Assembly: GCA_963580285.1 (NCBI GenBank)
Contig: OY757021.1
Coordinates: 98,074,149-98,138,148 of the forward strand
Direction: 5' to 3'
Source of the DNA: Lucinisca nassula
Lineage: Eukaryota; Mollusca; Bivalvia; Lucinida; Lucinidae
Length of the DNA stretch: 64,000 bases
Shown piece by piece: positions 20,712-30,950 of the stretch (position 1 is the stretch's first letter; each line of letters begins with the position of its first letter). The notes beneath the pieces were generated by a model, which saw only the letters and a list, made by a program, of their open reading frames with translations, was not told the origin of the DNA and searched no databases. The translations under genes were made by a program, and so were the position numbers.

Positions 20712-21045
20712 CCAGCCCCGATAGCTCAGTTGGTAGAGTGTCCGCTCCGGGGAACGGGAGGTCTCGGGTTCGATCCCGGGCCGCGACATACCAAAGTCGT
20801 TAAAAATGGTACTAGCTGCTCCTCGTTTGGCACTCAGATTTACGGGGTAGAGCTAGGACTGGTCGATCCAGTGTCAGGATAATGTGACTGGGTGTGGTAT
20901 CATGTAATGTGTCTGGGACATGATACTTCAGTGAGGCAGCACTATAAACGTTAGCATTGAGCTCCCTGTCGCAACCAGACACCGTCGTGATATGACTGAA
21001 AAATTGTTGAAAGCGACGTTAAACCCGAATTCACACACACACACA
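20712..21045 (+). repeat. Full-length tRNA-derived SINE (type S2) with 14-bp target duplication
   Basis: Head GATAGCTCAGTTGGTAGAG (A box) and GGGTTCGATCCCGGGCC (B box), a body with GACTGGTCGATCCAGTG, the end GCGACGTTAAACCCGAATTC and a (CA)n tail. Target duplication CTGACAGTGTGAAA at 20698-20711 and 21046-21059. It is transcribed by Pol III in its family. It is not a functional tRNA gene, because the anticodon/acceptor arms do not pair properly. Confidence 0.92.
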
Positions 21046-21059
21046 CTGACAGTGTGAAA

Positions 21060-21636
21060 TAATTTCACTGGCAAGTACATGGTTGAGAGGAAAATCCCAA
21101 TATCAAACTGATCAACTAAATGTATTCAACCAGCCTTCCAGTTGCAAAGAAAACTCTGTATGGCTTCTTTTATACTTAGTCTCAGGCAATAATCCACACG
21201 AGACTAGTATAGTCTGGTACTGTCCAGATTAGCATTCACATCAGTGATACCAGTCTGTTCTACATCAGGTAAGTACACTTTGTTGATGTACAGTGTAACT
21301 TAACCATTAAGACGCCGAGAAAAAACTACAACTAAAAATGTCTTCTGCTTATGTCGTCTGCTGAATTTTATTGCAAACTTTTTAAAAATATTTCTGCACA
21401 AAGAAAAACAGTGTGGGCCTAGATCAGAGGAGCAGTCGGATCTGGATCAATAATGTTTGCAAAAAAAAAATGACTTTTAAGGTAACCAATAGATGGCAAA
21501 GCAGACAAAAATTGTCGTGATTGGCATTTTATGGGTTAATCGACTTGAAAAACCTAGCTATGGCTTGTCTACCATGGCTTTTTAAATACATGTACTTGTT
21601 ACTCAGTCCCTAAGAAAATTTCCCCATAAATCCAGC
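21060..21636. other. Short MITE remnant, no gene
   Basis: 21298-21540 looks like a decayed TTAA-type MITE (TTAACCATTAAGACG ... ATGGGTTAA, inner CAGTGTGGGCCTAGATCAGA). A donor-like CATCAG/GTAAGTAC lies at about 21268. Nothing else is supported. Confidence 0.5.
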
Positions 21637-22615
21637 TATTACATCATAACTTCAGATATTACATCATAACTCCAGCTATTACATCATAACTTCAGATATT
21701 ACATCGTAACTCATAACTCCAGATATTACATCATAACTCCAGCTATTACATCATAACTCCAGATATTACATCGTAACTCCAGCTATTACATCATAACTTC
21801 AGATATTACATCGTAACTCATAACTCCAGATATTACATCGTAACTCCAGATATTACATCATAACTCCAGATATTACATCATAACTCCAGATATTACATCG
21901 TAACTCCAGCTATTACATCATAACTCCAAATGATATCATATCATAATTCCAGATATTACATCGTAACTCCAGATATTACATCATAACTCTAGATATTACA
22001 CCATAACTCCAGATATTACATCATAACTCTAGACATTACACCATAACTCCAGATATTACATCATAACTCCAGATATTACACCATAACTCTAGACATTACA
22101 CCATAACTCCAGATATTACACCATAACTCTAGACATTACACCATAACTCCAGATATTACATCATAATTCCAGATATTACACCATAACTCTAGACATTACA
22201 CCATAACTCTAGACATTACACCATAACTCCAGATATTACACCATAACTCTAGACATTACACCATAACTCCAGATATTACACCATAACTCTAGACATTACA
22301 CCATAACTCCAGATATTACACCATAACTCTAGACATTACACCATAACTCCAGATATTACATCATAACTCCAGATATTACACCATAACTCTAGACATTACA
22401 CCATAACTCCAGATATTACATCATAACTCCAGATATTACACCATAACTCCAGATATTACATCATAACTCCAGATATTACACCACAACTCCAGATATTACA
22501 ACATAACTCCAGATATTACACCATAACTCCAGATAATGTAATAACTCCAGATATTACACCATAACTCCAGATCATGTAGTAACTCCAGATATTACACCAT
22601 AACTCCAGATAATAC
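21637..22615. repeat. 20-bp satellite, about 48 copies
   Basis: Unit AACTCCAGATATTACACCAT with variants (TCCAGCTATTACATCATAA on the left). Between about 21975 and 22440 two variants alternate (ACTCCAGATATTACA and ACTCTAGACATTACA), giving a 40-bp higher-order unit. Confidence 0.95.
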
Positions 22616-23177
22616 AATATCTGGGATAATTTATGGAGATTTTTCACATATTATCTTAAAATTTTTGTTGTGTGTACTCATTAGAATAACCTCAATGAAG
22701 CAATTTTAATGAGTACACACAACATACAGATTTCTTCAATAGGACCTCTACTGTGAATGCAAAACTGAACCTTAAGTGTGAACATAATTGGTATAGTTCA
22801 GGCCCAAGTGACTACGGCCAACTATTCATAATACAGGACATGTACTCATGTTGAGTCAAACTAGTTTTTTTTTTTTTATTATTATTACCCGTAGTCACTG
22901 GGAATATCAAAAATAAGATATGGCAAAATAAGTAGTAACACAAACACATTTACTACGTCGGATTCCAAGATGGGAAACTATCTTAAACATTAAGGTGGAA
23001 AATCCATCATATTCTAGTAATCAAACTTCTTATAATTTTATGAGAATTATAGCAAGTCCTCAAGGTTAACTATTTTTTTAGGATTCTCTAATGAGTACAC
23101 ACAACATACATTTGCAAGATAAACAATGAAAATCTAAATTATCTCCCACTATTTCTTATGTAGAAGATTTTTCTACA
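22616..23177. repeat. Diverged foldback MITE F and unique sequence
   Basis: 22660-22730 has an imperfect inverted pair TTGTGTGTACTCATTAGAAT / TTTTAATGAGTACACACAAC, and a half copy lies at 23083-23115. The rest has no recognised feature. Confidence 0.65.
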
Positions 23178-23382
23178 GGCTCAACAGCGGTTTTGACTCC
23201 GCTATTGTTAACAAACCATACAGATACAGATATAAATTTCATTTAAAGTCAGTTAGTCGGTTAATAGCTATACATAGCTAATGTTACATTTGTTGAAAAC
23301 TTCTGACTTTAAGTAAAATTTGTATCTGTATCTGTATCTGGCTCAACAGCGGTTTTGACTCCGCTATTGTTAACAAACCATA
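23178..23382. repeat. Palindromic insert between 43-bp direct repeats
   Basis: The 43-bp sequence starting GGCTCAACAGCGGTTTTGAC occurs at 23178-23220 and 23340-23382. The 119 bp between have inverted ends (CAGATACAGATATAAATTTC / AAATTTGTATCTGTATCTG). Confidence 0.85.
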
Positions 23383-23504
23383 GGTGTATGAGTCATCAAA
23401 GTTGTACTGTAATAAGGAGCAGTGATGTAAACTTAGTTAAAATCAATCAAAAGATTTGACAGGGTTTAAACACTAAAATATTCCTCATATCAAAAAGCTT
23501 TTTT

Positions 23505-23701
23505 ACCCCTTATCCTGCTGAATAAATTAATTTGCCACACCCATTTCTGTCTTGCAACCAATCATATCACTTGATAAAGTATATTCATTAAAATTCACAA
23601 AGTGAGTGACAAACAGTGTACATCCTGATCAGATGAGATGGCTTATCAGGATCTACACTGTTTGCAAAGGTAGGGGTTGTCTTGTTCAGCAGGATAAGGG
23701 T
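23505..23701. repeat. piggyBac-type MITE A, copy 1
   Basis: Ends CCCTTATCCTGCTGAAT / CAGCAGGATAAGGG and inner hairpin CAAACAGTGTACATCCTGAT ... ATCTACACTGTTTGC. The left flank has lost TTAA. Confidence 0.82.
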
Positions 23702-23839
23702 TAGAACTGTAGTGGCTCCAAAAAAGCTGAAGAAAAAAACAAGCATCTCTAAATACTGTATAAAGAAAACAATGCACCAATCTATAGTAAAGTCCATTAT
23801 AAAATCTTCAGGGAATGGATAAACCCTCAAGGAAAGCAG

Positions 23840-24128
23840 GGCCCAGTTGTTCAAAGCACCATAAGCTTAACGAGCTCATTAGTGGTCATTCTGTTTATGG
23901 TACCAGTAAGTACAATATCTAGTAATCTGGTATTTTTGCTGAAAAAATGTGAGCAGCTTTTGCATCTGCAAAAGCTGCTCACATTTTTTCAGCAAAAATA
24001 CCAGATTACTAGATATTGTTTTCTCATTATTTTTTTCTGCAAAAATATGAATATATTTGCCATATTTAATGATCAAAGTTTTAATGATACTTTCACTAAT
24101 GACATCGTTAGTTTTGAACAACTAGCCC
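23840..24128. repeat. MITE G, copy 2 with a long perfect central hairpin
   Basis: Ends GGGCCCAGTTGTTCAAA / GTTTTGAACAACTAGCCC. The central arms (ATCTAGTAATCTGGTATTTT... through GCAGCTTTTGCA) pair over more than 50 bp around TC. Confidence 0.87.
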
Positions 24129-24231
24129 ATCATCTATCATTGCCAAAAGCGGCATACTCTAAAATTGAAGAATTATCTCCCAAACTACAAATTCTTCTTC
24201 AAATTAAGATAACGCTTCTGTGTGAAGTTGT

Positions 24232-24500
24232 ACATTCTTTGTCCGAAATGGATATTTTACTGATGAAAATCTGTAACATGTTTCTTAATTTTGCTCAAAA
24301 CTTAGATTGTAGATGCTCTTTAGAACCACTACAATGAGGCAGTTCCAAACAGACCCAAAATCTAGCTCAAACTGCCTCAGTGAGGCAGTTCCAACAACAA
24401 TCCACAATGTTATGTTTTGGAGTTGCAAAAATAAAAAGAATAAAAAGAATACCCCCGTAAACCTTTGTTTTCTTTATAGAAAGCAGCGTTTACAGAGTTA
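24232..24500. repeat. Foldback MITE F, rearranged copy
   Basis: TGATGAAAATCTGTAACATG, AACCACTACAATGAGGCAGT twice, then ACCCCCGTAAACC. The hairpin centre is duplicated. A G-rich stretch with no recognised gene follows to 24837. Confidence 0.7.
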
Positions 24501-24837
24501 CTCATGTCACCAACTTGTTAATGTTTGCAAGCAAAATAAATTCTTAAGGGGAATGAATACACATTCAGGGGAGGCAACCCGTGCAGAAGCATTTTGTCTC
24601 TCATGTCAACAGAGGTCAACTCTTGAAGGAATAAATTTGCTCCTGAGAGCAGCAAATTCTTTCCCATTTCCGTGGGGCAGAGTTTATAGAAAAGCGAACA
24701 GGAAGTCCAAAAAGTTGTCTCCCTTTGAAAACGGCAGAAAAATCTGCCAGGTATTCCCATTCCCCTTAAAATAACTGCCTCCCATGAAAGTATATCCACT
24801 CAGCAATCAGCATAAAATCAGGTAGAAGTTAGCAGCA

Positions 24838-24918
24838 TCAAGACTCTTTCAAATATGCCTTGCAGCATCTGACGCACTGTTCGTAAACTTTATCAAAGCC
24901 AGACGTATCGTTCCCATC
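24838..24918 (-). CDS. ACP1: Low-molecular-weight protein tyrosine phosphatase, C-terminal exon
   Basis: The acceptor TTATTTTGCTTTCAG at 24919-24933 opens a phase-0 exon, DGNDTSGFDKVYEQCVRCCK then AYLKES and TGA (24838-24840). It matches the C-terminus of ACP1/LMW-PTP enzymes (VYQQCVRCC motif) at the conserved exon boundary right after the DPYY loop. The enzyme is a cytosolic phosphatase that removes phosphate from tyrosine, using a CX5R loop encoded by N-terminal exons. Upstream exons recognised in the window are 30115-30214, 30277-30376 and 36463-36524. Confidence 0.92.
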   Translation of the reverse strand, partial: DGNDTSGFDKVYEQCVRCCKAYLKES

Positions 24919-24949
24919 CTGAAAGCAAAATAACTATCAATTATCATCA

Positions 24950-25365
24950 CGAAAACACGCCTATATAATTTTGACCCCCTTGAATCCCACTTTTATATAG
25001 TAAAACTGGGGTTTGCAGGGGTATACATTATTTTCCTTATTTCTGCTAAAAAAACATAGATTGTGTGTACGCATTTCTGCTCAAAAAACATAGATTGTGG
25101 GTATTCGTTAGAACCGCCTCGTTGAGGCGGTTCTAACGAGTATCCACAATATATGTTTTGAGCAGAATTTCTGCTCAAAAAACATAGATTGTGGGTACTC
25201 GTTAGAACCGCCTCGTTGAGGCGGTTCTAACGAGTATCCACAATCTATGTTTTGAGCAGAAATAAGAAAAATATCGAAATTTTTCATCTGAAAATTTTCA
25301 TTTTTCGGTGGTAAAATTTACAATGTATTTTTAAAGGCGTGTTTTTCGTAATGAAACACCACAAC
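24950..25365. repeat. Foldback MITE F with two tandem hairpins
   Basis: Ends AAAACACGCCTATATAATTT / AAAGGCGTGTTTTTCGTAAT. The central hairpin occurs twice head-to-tail (25076-25167 and 25168-25262), each a nearly perfect inverted repeat with arms of about 45 bp centred on CCTCGTTGAGG. Confidence 0.92.
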
Positions 25366-25979
25366 CTCTATACAGCAAGGTTCACTAAAACAGCAAGGTT
25401 CACTATAACACTACATGTATTTTGATATAACACAGTTTGAAGATGTATCCAATACAATTTTCTTTAGATATAACACAGTTAAATAACTAAGTTAAACATG
25501 GTTTTTGCTTTGGATCCCAACAAGTGTATTATATAAAGGTAGGTGACAGTTCTAAAATAAAGCGTATGACATCAGCAAAAGGGAAAAAGACATACCCATT
25601 TTTTCTTCATGCTTTTCACATCACATTAACGAGTTGGTGTAATAAATATCCCTCTAACTTAATATAGAGAAAACTGGGGTTTACGGGGGTAAACAATGCC
25701 GCTTTTTTGTGCTGCAAGACATAGGTTGTAGGTAAAAGGTTCGGGATATGAAAGAATGCACTGTCATACACGAATGTCTTATCTTAATGGAAAATAAAAC
25801 TGCAAGCACTGCATAATGGCCCGCCACTATAATTTCATCAAGAAGTGCCATATCACAGTGAAAAAGGAGTTCAAAGTAAGGTAGCATTACTATTTCCCTT
25901 AATAAAGTTGACAGGAATACATGACTTAGATGACTATTTTCAATGTTCAAAGAGCCATGGCTCCAAAAGAAAGTAAACC
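25366..25979. repeat. MITE fragments, no gene
   Basis: 25366-25500 resembles one end of the ACCACAACCTCTTTATAAC element at 36229. 25655-25780 is a partial MITE F (AAAACTGGGGTTTACGGGGG). Nothing else is supported. Confidence 0.55.
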
Positions 25980-26981
25980 AGAATTAAAATTCTCATTTAC
26001 AGTTTTTGGAGACGGTGCCCTTTAAACTAACGTCAAGGTCTTCAAAATGTAGTCCAATCTTTGGTCAAATGCAATGATATTTTGTACCAAGTTAGATCAC
26101 ATTTCATTGATGTGTTCATGAGATTGTGTGCAGACAAAGCATCTTTGGCCCAAAATTGACAGTTTTTGGAGCCTGTGCCCCAAAACCTAAATCCCCCATC
26201 CTAGTGATGTAACCATGCAAGTTTGGTCAGAATCAATCATTAGGTTCAGGAGATATAGTGCTTCAGACTACATGATAGAAATAGCTTTGTTCAATGTTCA
26301 AGGGGTGATAACACCAAAAGTAGGAAAATCAGAGTTACGGTTCATATATTCTGCACGTCGCCTCATGGTGCTCTACATACCTGTGAAGTTTCATGGAAAT
26401 ATCTCAAATGGTATCGAAGTTATGGAGTGGACACAAAAATATGACCGAAATGGCTATGTTCAATGTTCAAAGGGCAATAACTCCAAAAGTAGGAAAATCA
26501 GTTATGGTTCATATGTTCTGCACATCGTCTCATGATGCTTTACATGTCTGTGAAGTTTCATGAAAATATCTCAAATGGTATCAGAGTTATGGAGCAGACA
26601 GATAGCAGCAGCTATATTCAAACTTTAAAGGGCAATAACTCCAAAAGTAGGAGGAACAGAGTTACGGTTCTTACGTTCTGCATGTTGTCTCATGGTGTTC
26701 TACATATCTGTAAAGTTTGATATCTCTAACGGTATCGAAGTTATGGAGCGGACATGAAACTATGACAGAAATGGCTATGTTCAAAGGGTTTACGGTTTAT
26801 ATGTTCTGCACATCGTCTGCTAGTGCTCTGCATATCTGTGAAGTTTCGTGAAAATATCTCAAATGGTATCAGAGTTATGGAGCGGACACGAAACTATGAG
26901 GCGCTGATGTACCGATGGACACTCAAAACTTCAGAGGGTATAACAAAATTCCCCGCCATTTTTTGAGTGGTGGGGCATAAA
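25980..26981 (+). mobile_element. Family-2 tandem-array element
   Basis: Four to five monomers of about 190 bp (GTGAAGTTTCATGGAAATAT, CAAAGGGCAATAACTCC), then GGGTATAACAAAATTCCCC and a terminal hairpin CCGCCATTTTTTGAGTGGTGG followed by GGCATAAAA. The open frames within are repeats, not genes. Confidence 0.72.
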
Positions 26982-27461
26982 AACACATACCCATATTTTC
27001 TCTGATGCTTTACAAGGGCGACGGTTTTACTAGCTTTCTGACTGCATTTTTGAAAACTGTCACAAAGATCCTCTTCTTAATGGTCTACCACAATAAACTT
27101 ATGTAATCAACAGACAGGCCTGAGCAAACAGTATAGACCCATATGAGATGATGCAGAATTAAAGACAAAACATCAAGCAGTACTTGTTAAAATTTTAGAA
27201 CGAGGAGTAAATGTATCCAAATACTAAGGGTAAATAAGTAATAAGTTGCTTCCAAGGACCACATTCCTTCCTTATCAAATACGCTACCACCTACACAACC
27301 TCTTTATAACAGTGTTGTTGAGACCCAAAGCAGAAACAAAAGTTCAACACTCATGCTCATGGTTATTTTTCTATTTAATCTATGGGATCCATTATTAAAT
27401 GGTGTCCTATCCAAAACCTTGTAATAATGAACAGTAATATAAGGAGTATCATTATAAATTA
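26982..27461. other. Unique sequence with an inverted-repeat element end
   Basis: 27290-27450 matches the element at 36229-36436 (ACAACCTCTTTATAACAGTG, TATTTTTCTATTTAATCTATG). No gene is seen. Confidence 0.5.
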
Positions 27462-27670
27462 TAACTCTTCTCTTGCTGAATATTCAGTTTAGCCACACCC
27501 ATTTCTGACTTTGAACCAATCAGATTACTTGATGTTATTTATTCCTACAAATTCATAAATTGAATGTCAAACAGTGTAGATCCTGATCAGATGGCTTCTT
27601 CAGAAGCCATCTGATCTGGATCTACATTGTTTGCAAAGATAGGGGTTGTCGTGAATAGCAAGATAAGGGA
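27462..27670. repeat. piggyBac-type MITE A, copy 2
   Basis: ACTCTTCTCTTGCTGAATAT ... CAAGATAAGGG with a perfect inner hairpin GATCAGATGGCTTCTTCAG / AAGCCATCTGATC. Confidence 0.82.
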
Positions 27671-28257
27671 TTATTATTACTGATAAAGTAGAGAGAAGTC
27701 TTTCTGAAAGAGATATATATTTTTTTCTTACTGGGATATATTCTTCACTAATATCTATAGGACCAGAATTCTGCCTAAGGACATGTCGCACCTTATTTAC
27801 TTTGGTAGAGGGTCACAGAAGCAACATAATATGAAGTTTGAATGAAATTGGCCAAAGGTAATAGGAGGAGTTGTCATTTAAAGATATTTCTATTTTAAGC
27901 TTTGGTGGCCATCTTGTTCTTTGGAGCAGAACAATTTTAGCTATTTTAGCTTGAGGGTCACCTAAGCAATATTGCGATGAAGTTTGGTTGAAATTGGCCA
28001 TAGGGTTATGGAGGAGATGGCATTTAATTCCAATTCTTGAGTTTGTCTATTTACAGCATATGCGACCATTTTGCTAATCTGAGCAGAACCATTTTACTTA
28101 TTTTGGTAGAGGGTGACCTAAGCTACATTCCTATAAAGTTTAAATGAAATTGGACAAACAATGTAGGAAGAGATATTTTTTAAATATTTTATATTGTCAG
28201 TTCTGGTGGCCATCTTGTTCATCTGAGCAGAACCTATTTAGTTATTTTGGTAGTGGT

Positions 28258-28530
28258 GCATGATGCTTCCACGCAGAGCTGAAACTGACCCGCACATGAG
28301 TACTGGTACAAAGCTTAGAGGAGTTAAGCCTTCCCGGTCTAAGCGGTGCGAGTCGGCGCGTCCGGGCTTATAAACCATTTTTGTTTTATTGGGCGGCATG
28401 GCTTGAGAAGTCATTTCATCTCGTCATTTCATCTGGTAAAAGGCCCACAAAATGGGAAGCAATGTCTCCAAATGACCTTTACAGTGTTGACGGGGACATC
28501 AAACCTCAAATCAAACAAACAGTATGGTAG
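28258..28530 (+). repeat. SINE R in the array
   Basis: ATGCTTCCACGCAGAGCTG ... GACGGGGACATCAAACCTC, AAATCAAACAAAC tail. Lacks the 5' few tens of bases. Confidence 0.82.
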
Positions 28531-28664
28531 TGGGGCATATAAGCAACATTCCTATGAAGTTTGAATGAAATTGGCAAAAGGGTATAGGAGTTGTGATTTA
28601 AATATATTTTTTTATTTTTAGCTCTGGCTGTCACCTAAGCACCATTGTTATGATGTTTCATTAC

Positions 28665-28891
28665 GGGCCTCCATGGCCTAGTGGATAAGAGCGCTGACTC
28701 TTAGACATTAGGTCTCTCACCGCCGTAGGTTCGAGCCTCGCTCGGGCCACGTGTGAGACGCCAAGTTCTGCAACGGAAGGTCAGGTGGTTTTTTTCTCTG
28801 GGTACTCCGGTTTTCGCCCACCTCTGATTAACGATCGGCTCGATATGAGTGAAATAATCTTGAAAGGGCCGTAAAACCAAAAAAAAAAAAA
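28665..28891 (+). repeat. Full-length tRNA-derived SINE (type S1) with 13-bp target duplication
   Basis: GGGCCTCCATGGCCTAGTGG (A box), GTAGGTTCGAGCCTCGCTC (B box), AGTACTCCGGTTTTCGCCC-type body, end CTTGAAAGGGCCGTAAAACC and A tail. ATGATGTTTCATT flanks both sides (28650-28662, 28892-28904). A 3' fragment of the same family is at 63331-63462. Confidence 0.92.
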
Positions 28892-29377
28892 ATGATGTTT
28901 CATTGAAATTGGCCAAAGGATTTAGGATGCGTTGGCATTTAAAGCAAATAAATGATGTGTTTCTATTTTTAGCTCATGTGGCCATTTTGCTCATTGGAGC
29001 ATAACCAGTTTAGCTATTTTGGTAGAGGGTCACCTAAGCAACATTCTTATGAAATTTGAATGAAACTAGCCCAAGGGTATAGGAATTGTCATTTAAAGAG
29101 TTTTCTGTTTTTAGGTTTGGCAGCCATGTTGTTCATTGGAGTGGAACCATGGAAGCTATATTGGTAGAAGATCACCTAAGCAACATTGTTATGAAGTTTA
29201 ATTGAAATTGGCCAAAGGGTTTAGGAGGAGTTAGCATTTAAAGCAAATTGTTGATGTGGCATGATGTATGTCACATGGCAGACATTGACCTATCACAATA
29301 GCTCACCATGAGCACTTGGTGCTCAACTGACCGGCCACAAAAGCTTACCATAAGCACTTCGTGCTCGGGTGAGCTAA

Positions 29378-29864
29378 TAATGTATACCCCTGTAAACCCC
29401 AGTTATCTCTTTGTACAGTGGGGTTTAGGGGGTGTTCATTTCACAGACTTGTTCATGTGATGCATTGTTGTTTGTTTGATTTGAGGTTTAACGTCCCCGT
29501 CAACACTGTAAAGGTCATTTTGGAGACGTTGCTTCCAATTTTGTGGGACTTTTACCCGACTTTGAGATGAAATGACATCTCAAGCCCTGTCGCCCAATGA
29601 AACCAAGATGCATTGTTGTAAAATGATATATTTTATTCTTCTGTTTCAAACAGAGATTGTGCATGCTGGTGAGAACAGCCTCATTGAGACGGTGATTACC
29701 AGTACCCAAAGTACTCAAAGTCTAAGTTTTTGACAAAGAATAAGGGAAATAATGTATAACCCTTGTAGAACCCACTTTTCTCTATATAAAGTGGGGTGCG
29801 CAGGGGTGTTTATTTTATGGACTTGTTAACGTGATGAGCTGACACTCCAGTTATCATATTTTAA
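29378..29864. repeat. MITE F right arms and SINE R fragment
   Basis: 29378-29465 is the MITE F right arm (TAATGTATACCCCTGTAAAC) fused to the end of the array element. 29468-29607 is a minus-strand SINE R fragment. 29680-29830 is another MITE F part. Confidence 0.75.
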
Positions 29865-30083
29865 CCCTTTTTGTACCAAATGGAATCTTCCACCTTATAT
29901 ATAGCAGGAGTCCATTTCAAAATTACGGGGTGTCAGGTTGCGTTTCTTCAAAATTGATTCGGAAAATGGCTGAACTTTCAGCAAACAGTGGAGGCCCTGA
30001 TCAGACGCTGCGTTCTGCGGCGTCTGATCTGGGCCTGCACTGTTTGCCAACTACCCGTTTTGGGATTTCCAGTACTAAATGGG
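29865..30083. repeat. piggyBac-type MITE B with TTAA on both sides
   Basis: TTAA then CCCTTTTTGTACCAAATGG ... AGTACTAAATGGG then TTAA. Inner hairpin CAGACGCTGCGTTCTGCGGC within AAACAGTGGAGGCC ... GGCCTGCACTGTTTGCC. Confidence 0.88.
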
Positions 30084-30114
30084 TTAATCTTCACTCATCA
30101 CATTGTGTACTTAC

Positions 30115-30214
30115 GTAGTAAGGATCTCTGATAGTTATCTCCTTTTCTGGGTCATATTCCCCTAGCATCATTAATTTAGCTGTGCAATTACGTGGTTTTC
30201 TATCATTTAAATCT
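30115..30214 (-). CDS. ACP1: LMW protein tyrosine phosphatase, catalytic-acid exon, version B
   Basis: Acceptor GATCGTTTCAG, donor GTAAGTAC. 100 nt: one base completes a codon, then 33 codons reading DLNDRKPRNCTAKLMMLG, EYDPEKEITIRDPYY. This is the ACP1 segment ending in the DPYY loop, whose aspartate is the general acid of catalysis and whose two tyrosines are known phosphorylation sites in the vertebrate enzyme. It joins in phase to 36463-36524 upstream (phase 2) and 24838-24918 downstream (phase 0). It is the more conventional of the two versions, since both tyrosines are kept. Confidence 0.93.
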
Positions 30215-30276
30215 CTGAAACGATCATAAAACTTCATGTGAGAGAATAATGGGTCATTATAAAATGTTTTACTTAC

Positions 30277-30376
30277 GAAATAGGGATCTCTTATAATTAT
30301 TTCCCCTTCTGGATCATATTCACCAAGTAGTGATAATTTGGCAGTGCAAGCACTTGGCTGTCTTTTCTTTAATTGT
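30277..30376 (-). CDS. ACP1: LMW protein tyrosine phosphatase, catalytic-acid exon, version A
   Basis: Acceptor CCATTCTTTCAG, donor GTAAGTAAA. Also exactly 100 nt with the same phases as version B, reading QLKKRQPSACTAKLSLLG, EYDPEGEIIIRDPYF. The catalytic aspartate is kept but the second loop tyrosine is phenylalanine. The intron to version B is only 62 nt. Using both exons in one transcript would shift the frame and meet a stop (AGA TTT AAA TGA), so only one can be used per mRNA. It is intact, with good splice sites, so an alternative exon rather than a pseudo-exon is likely. Confidence 0.9.
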
Positions 30377-30404
30377 CTGAAAGAATGGACGTGTAAACTA
30401 ACAA

Positions 30405-30670
30405 CATTACGATAACACACCCGTGCTACTTAGTGCATTTTTCACATCTCTAAAATGACTTCTTTTCTGATGAAAATCCGAGATATTTTTCTAATTTATA
30501 ATGCAAACATAGGTTGTGGGTGCTCGTGGAGGTGGTTCTAACGAGTACCCACAACCTATGTCTTGGAGCAGAAATAAGAAAAATAATGTATACCCCTGTA
30601 AACCCAAGTTTTCTCTATATAAAGTTATGTTTAGGGGGTTTTCATTTCACAGACTTGTTCATGTGATGCA
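30405..30670. repeat. Foldback MITE F copy
   Basis: ATTACGATAACACACCCGTGC left end, AGGTTGTGGGTGCTCG ... CGAGTACCCACAACCTATG, right arm ATGTATACCCCTGTAAACCC. The left hairpin arm is partly deleted. A weak array-like fragment follows to 30950. Confidence 0.85.
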
Positions 30671-30950
30671 AGAATTCTGCCAAAGGCCATGTTGACTTGT
30701 AGGGGCTAAATCTCAATTCTGGTAAATATCTGAAGAATCAAGTGTGTACCAAGTAACATTGTTTCAACCATTACTGTAAGATGCAAATGAACTATAGGTC
30801 AAGGTCAAATATGGATACTTGCATTCCGGCTGTCATCTGCAGATGAAAGTTCGTACCAAGTATCATTCAAGTAGTTTGAAGAATTTTTCAGGTAACTCTT
30901 TTTTTTTATTTCTAGTCCAAATATATAGATTGTGAGAGCTTGTTAGACAT

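Larger units (their letters stand above)
27770..29377 (+). mobile_element. Tandem-array element (GTGAAGTTTGAATGAAATTGG monomers) carrying two SINEs
   Basis: Monomers of about 160-170 bp with GGCCATCTTGTTCATCTGAGC and TTTGGTAGAGGGTCACCTAA. It ends with the hairpin AGCAC-TTC-GTGCT then CGGGTGAGCTAA at 29377, the family-1 3' end. It is interrupted by SINE R (28258-28530) and SINE S1 (28665-28891). The left start is not preserved. Confidence 0.75.

Noticed and set aside
20712..20790. Possible tRNA gene
   Set aside because: Good A and B boxes, but the cloverleaf arms do not pair properly, and it is the head of a complete SINE with target duplication.
21637..22615. CRISPR-like regular repeat
   Set aside because: Units are contiguous 20-mers without unique spacers, in a eukaryotic context.
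28665..28750. Possible tRNA gene
   Set aside because: It is the head of an A-tailed SINE with a 13-bp target duplication.
30091..30420. Single uninterrupted 109-codon protein on the minus strand
   Set aside because: The apparent continuity is chance: splice sites and phases show two separate homologous exons joined by a 62-nt intron that happens to be open in this frame.
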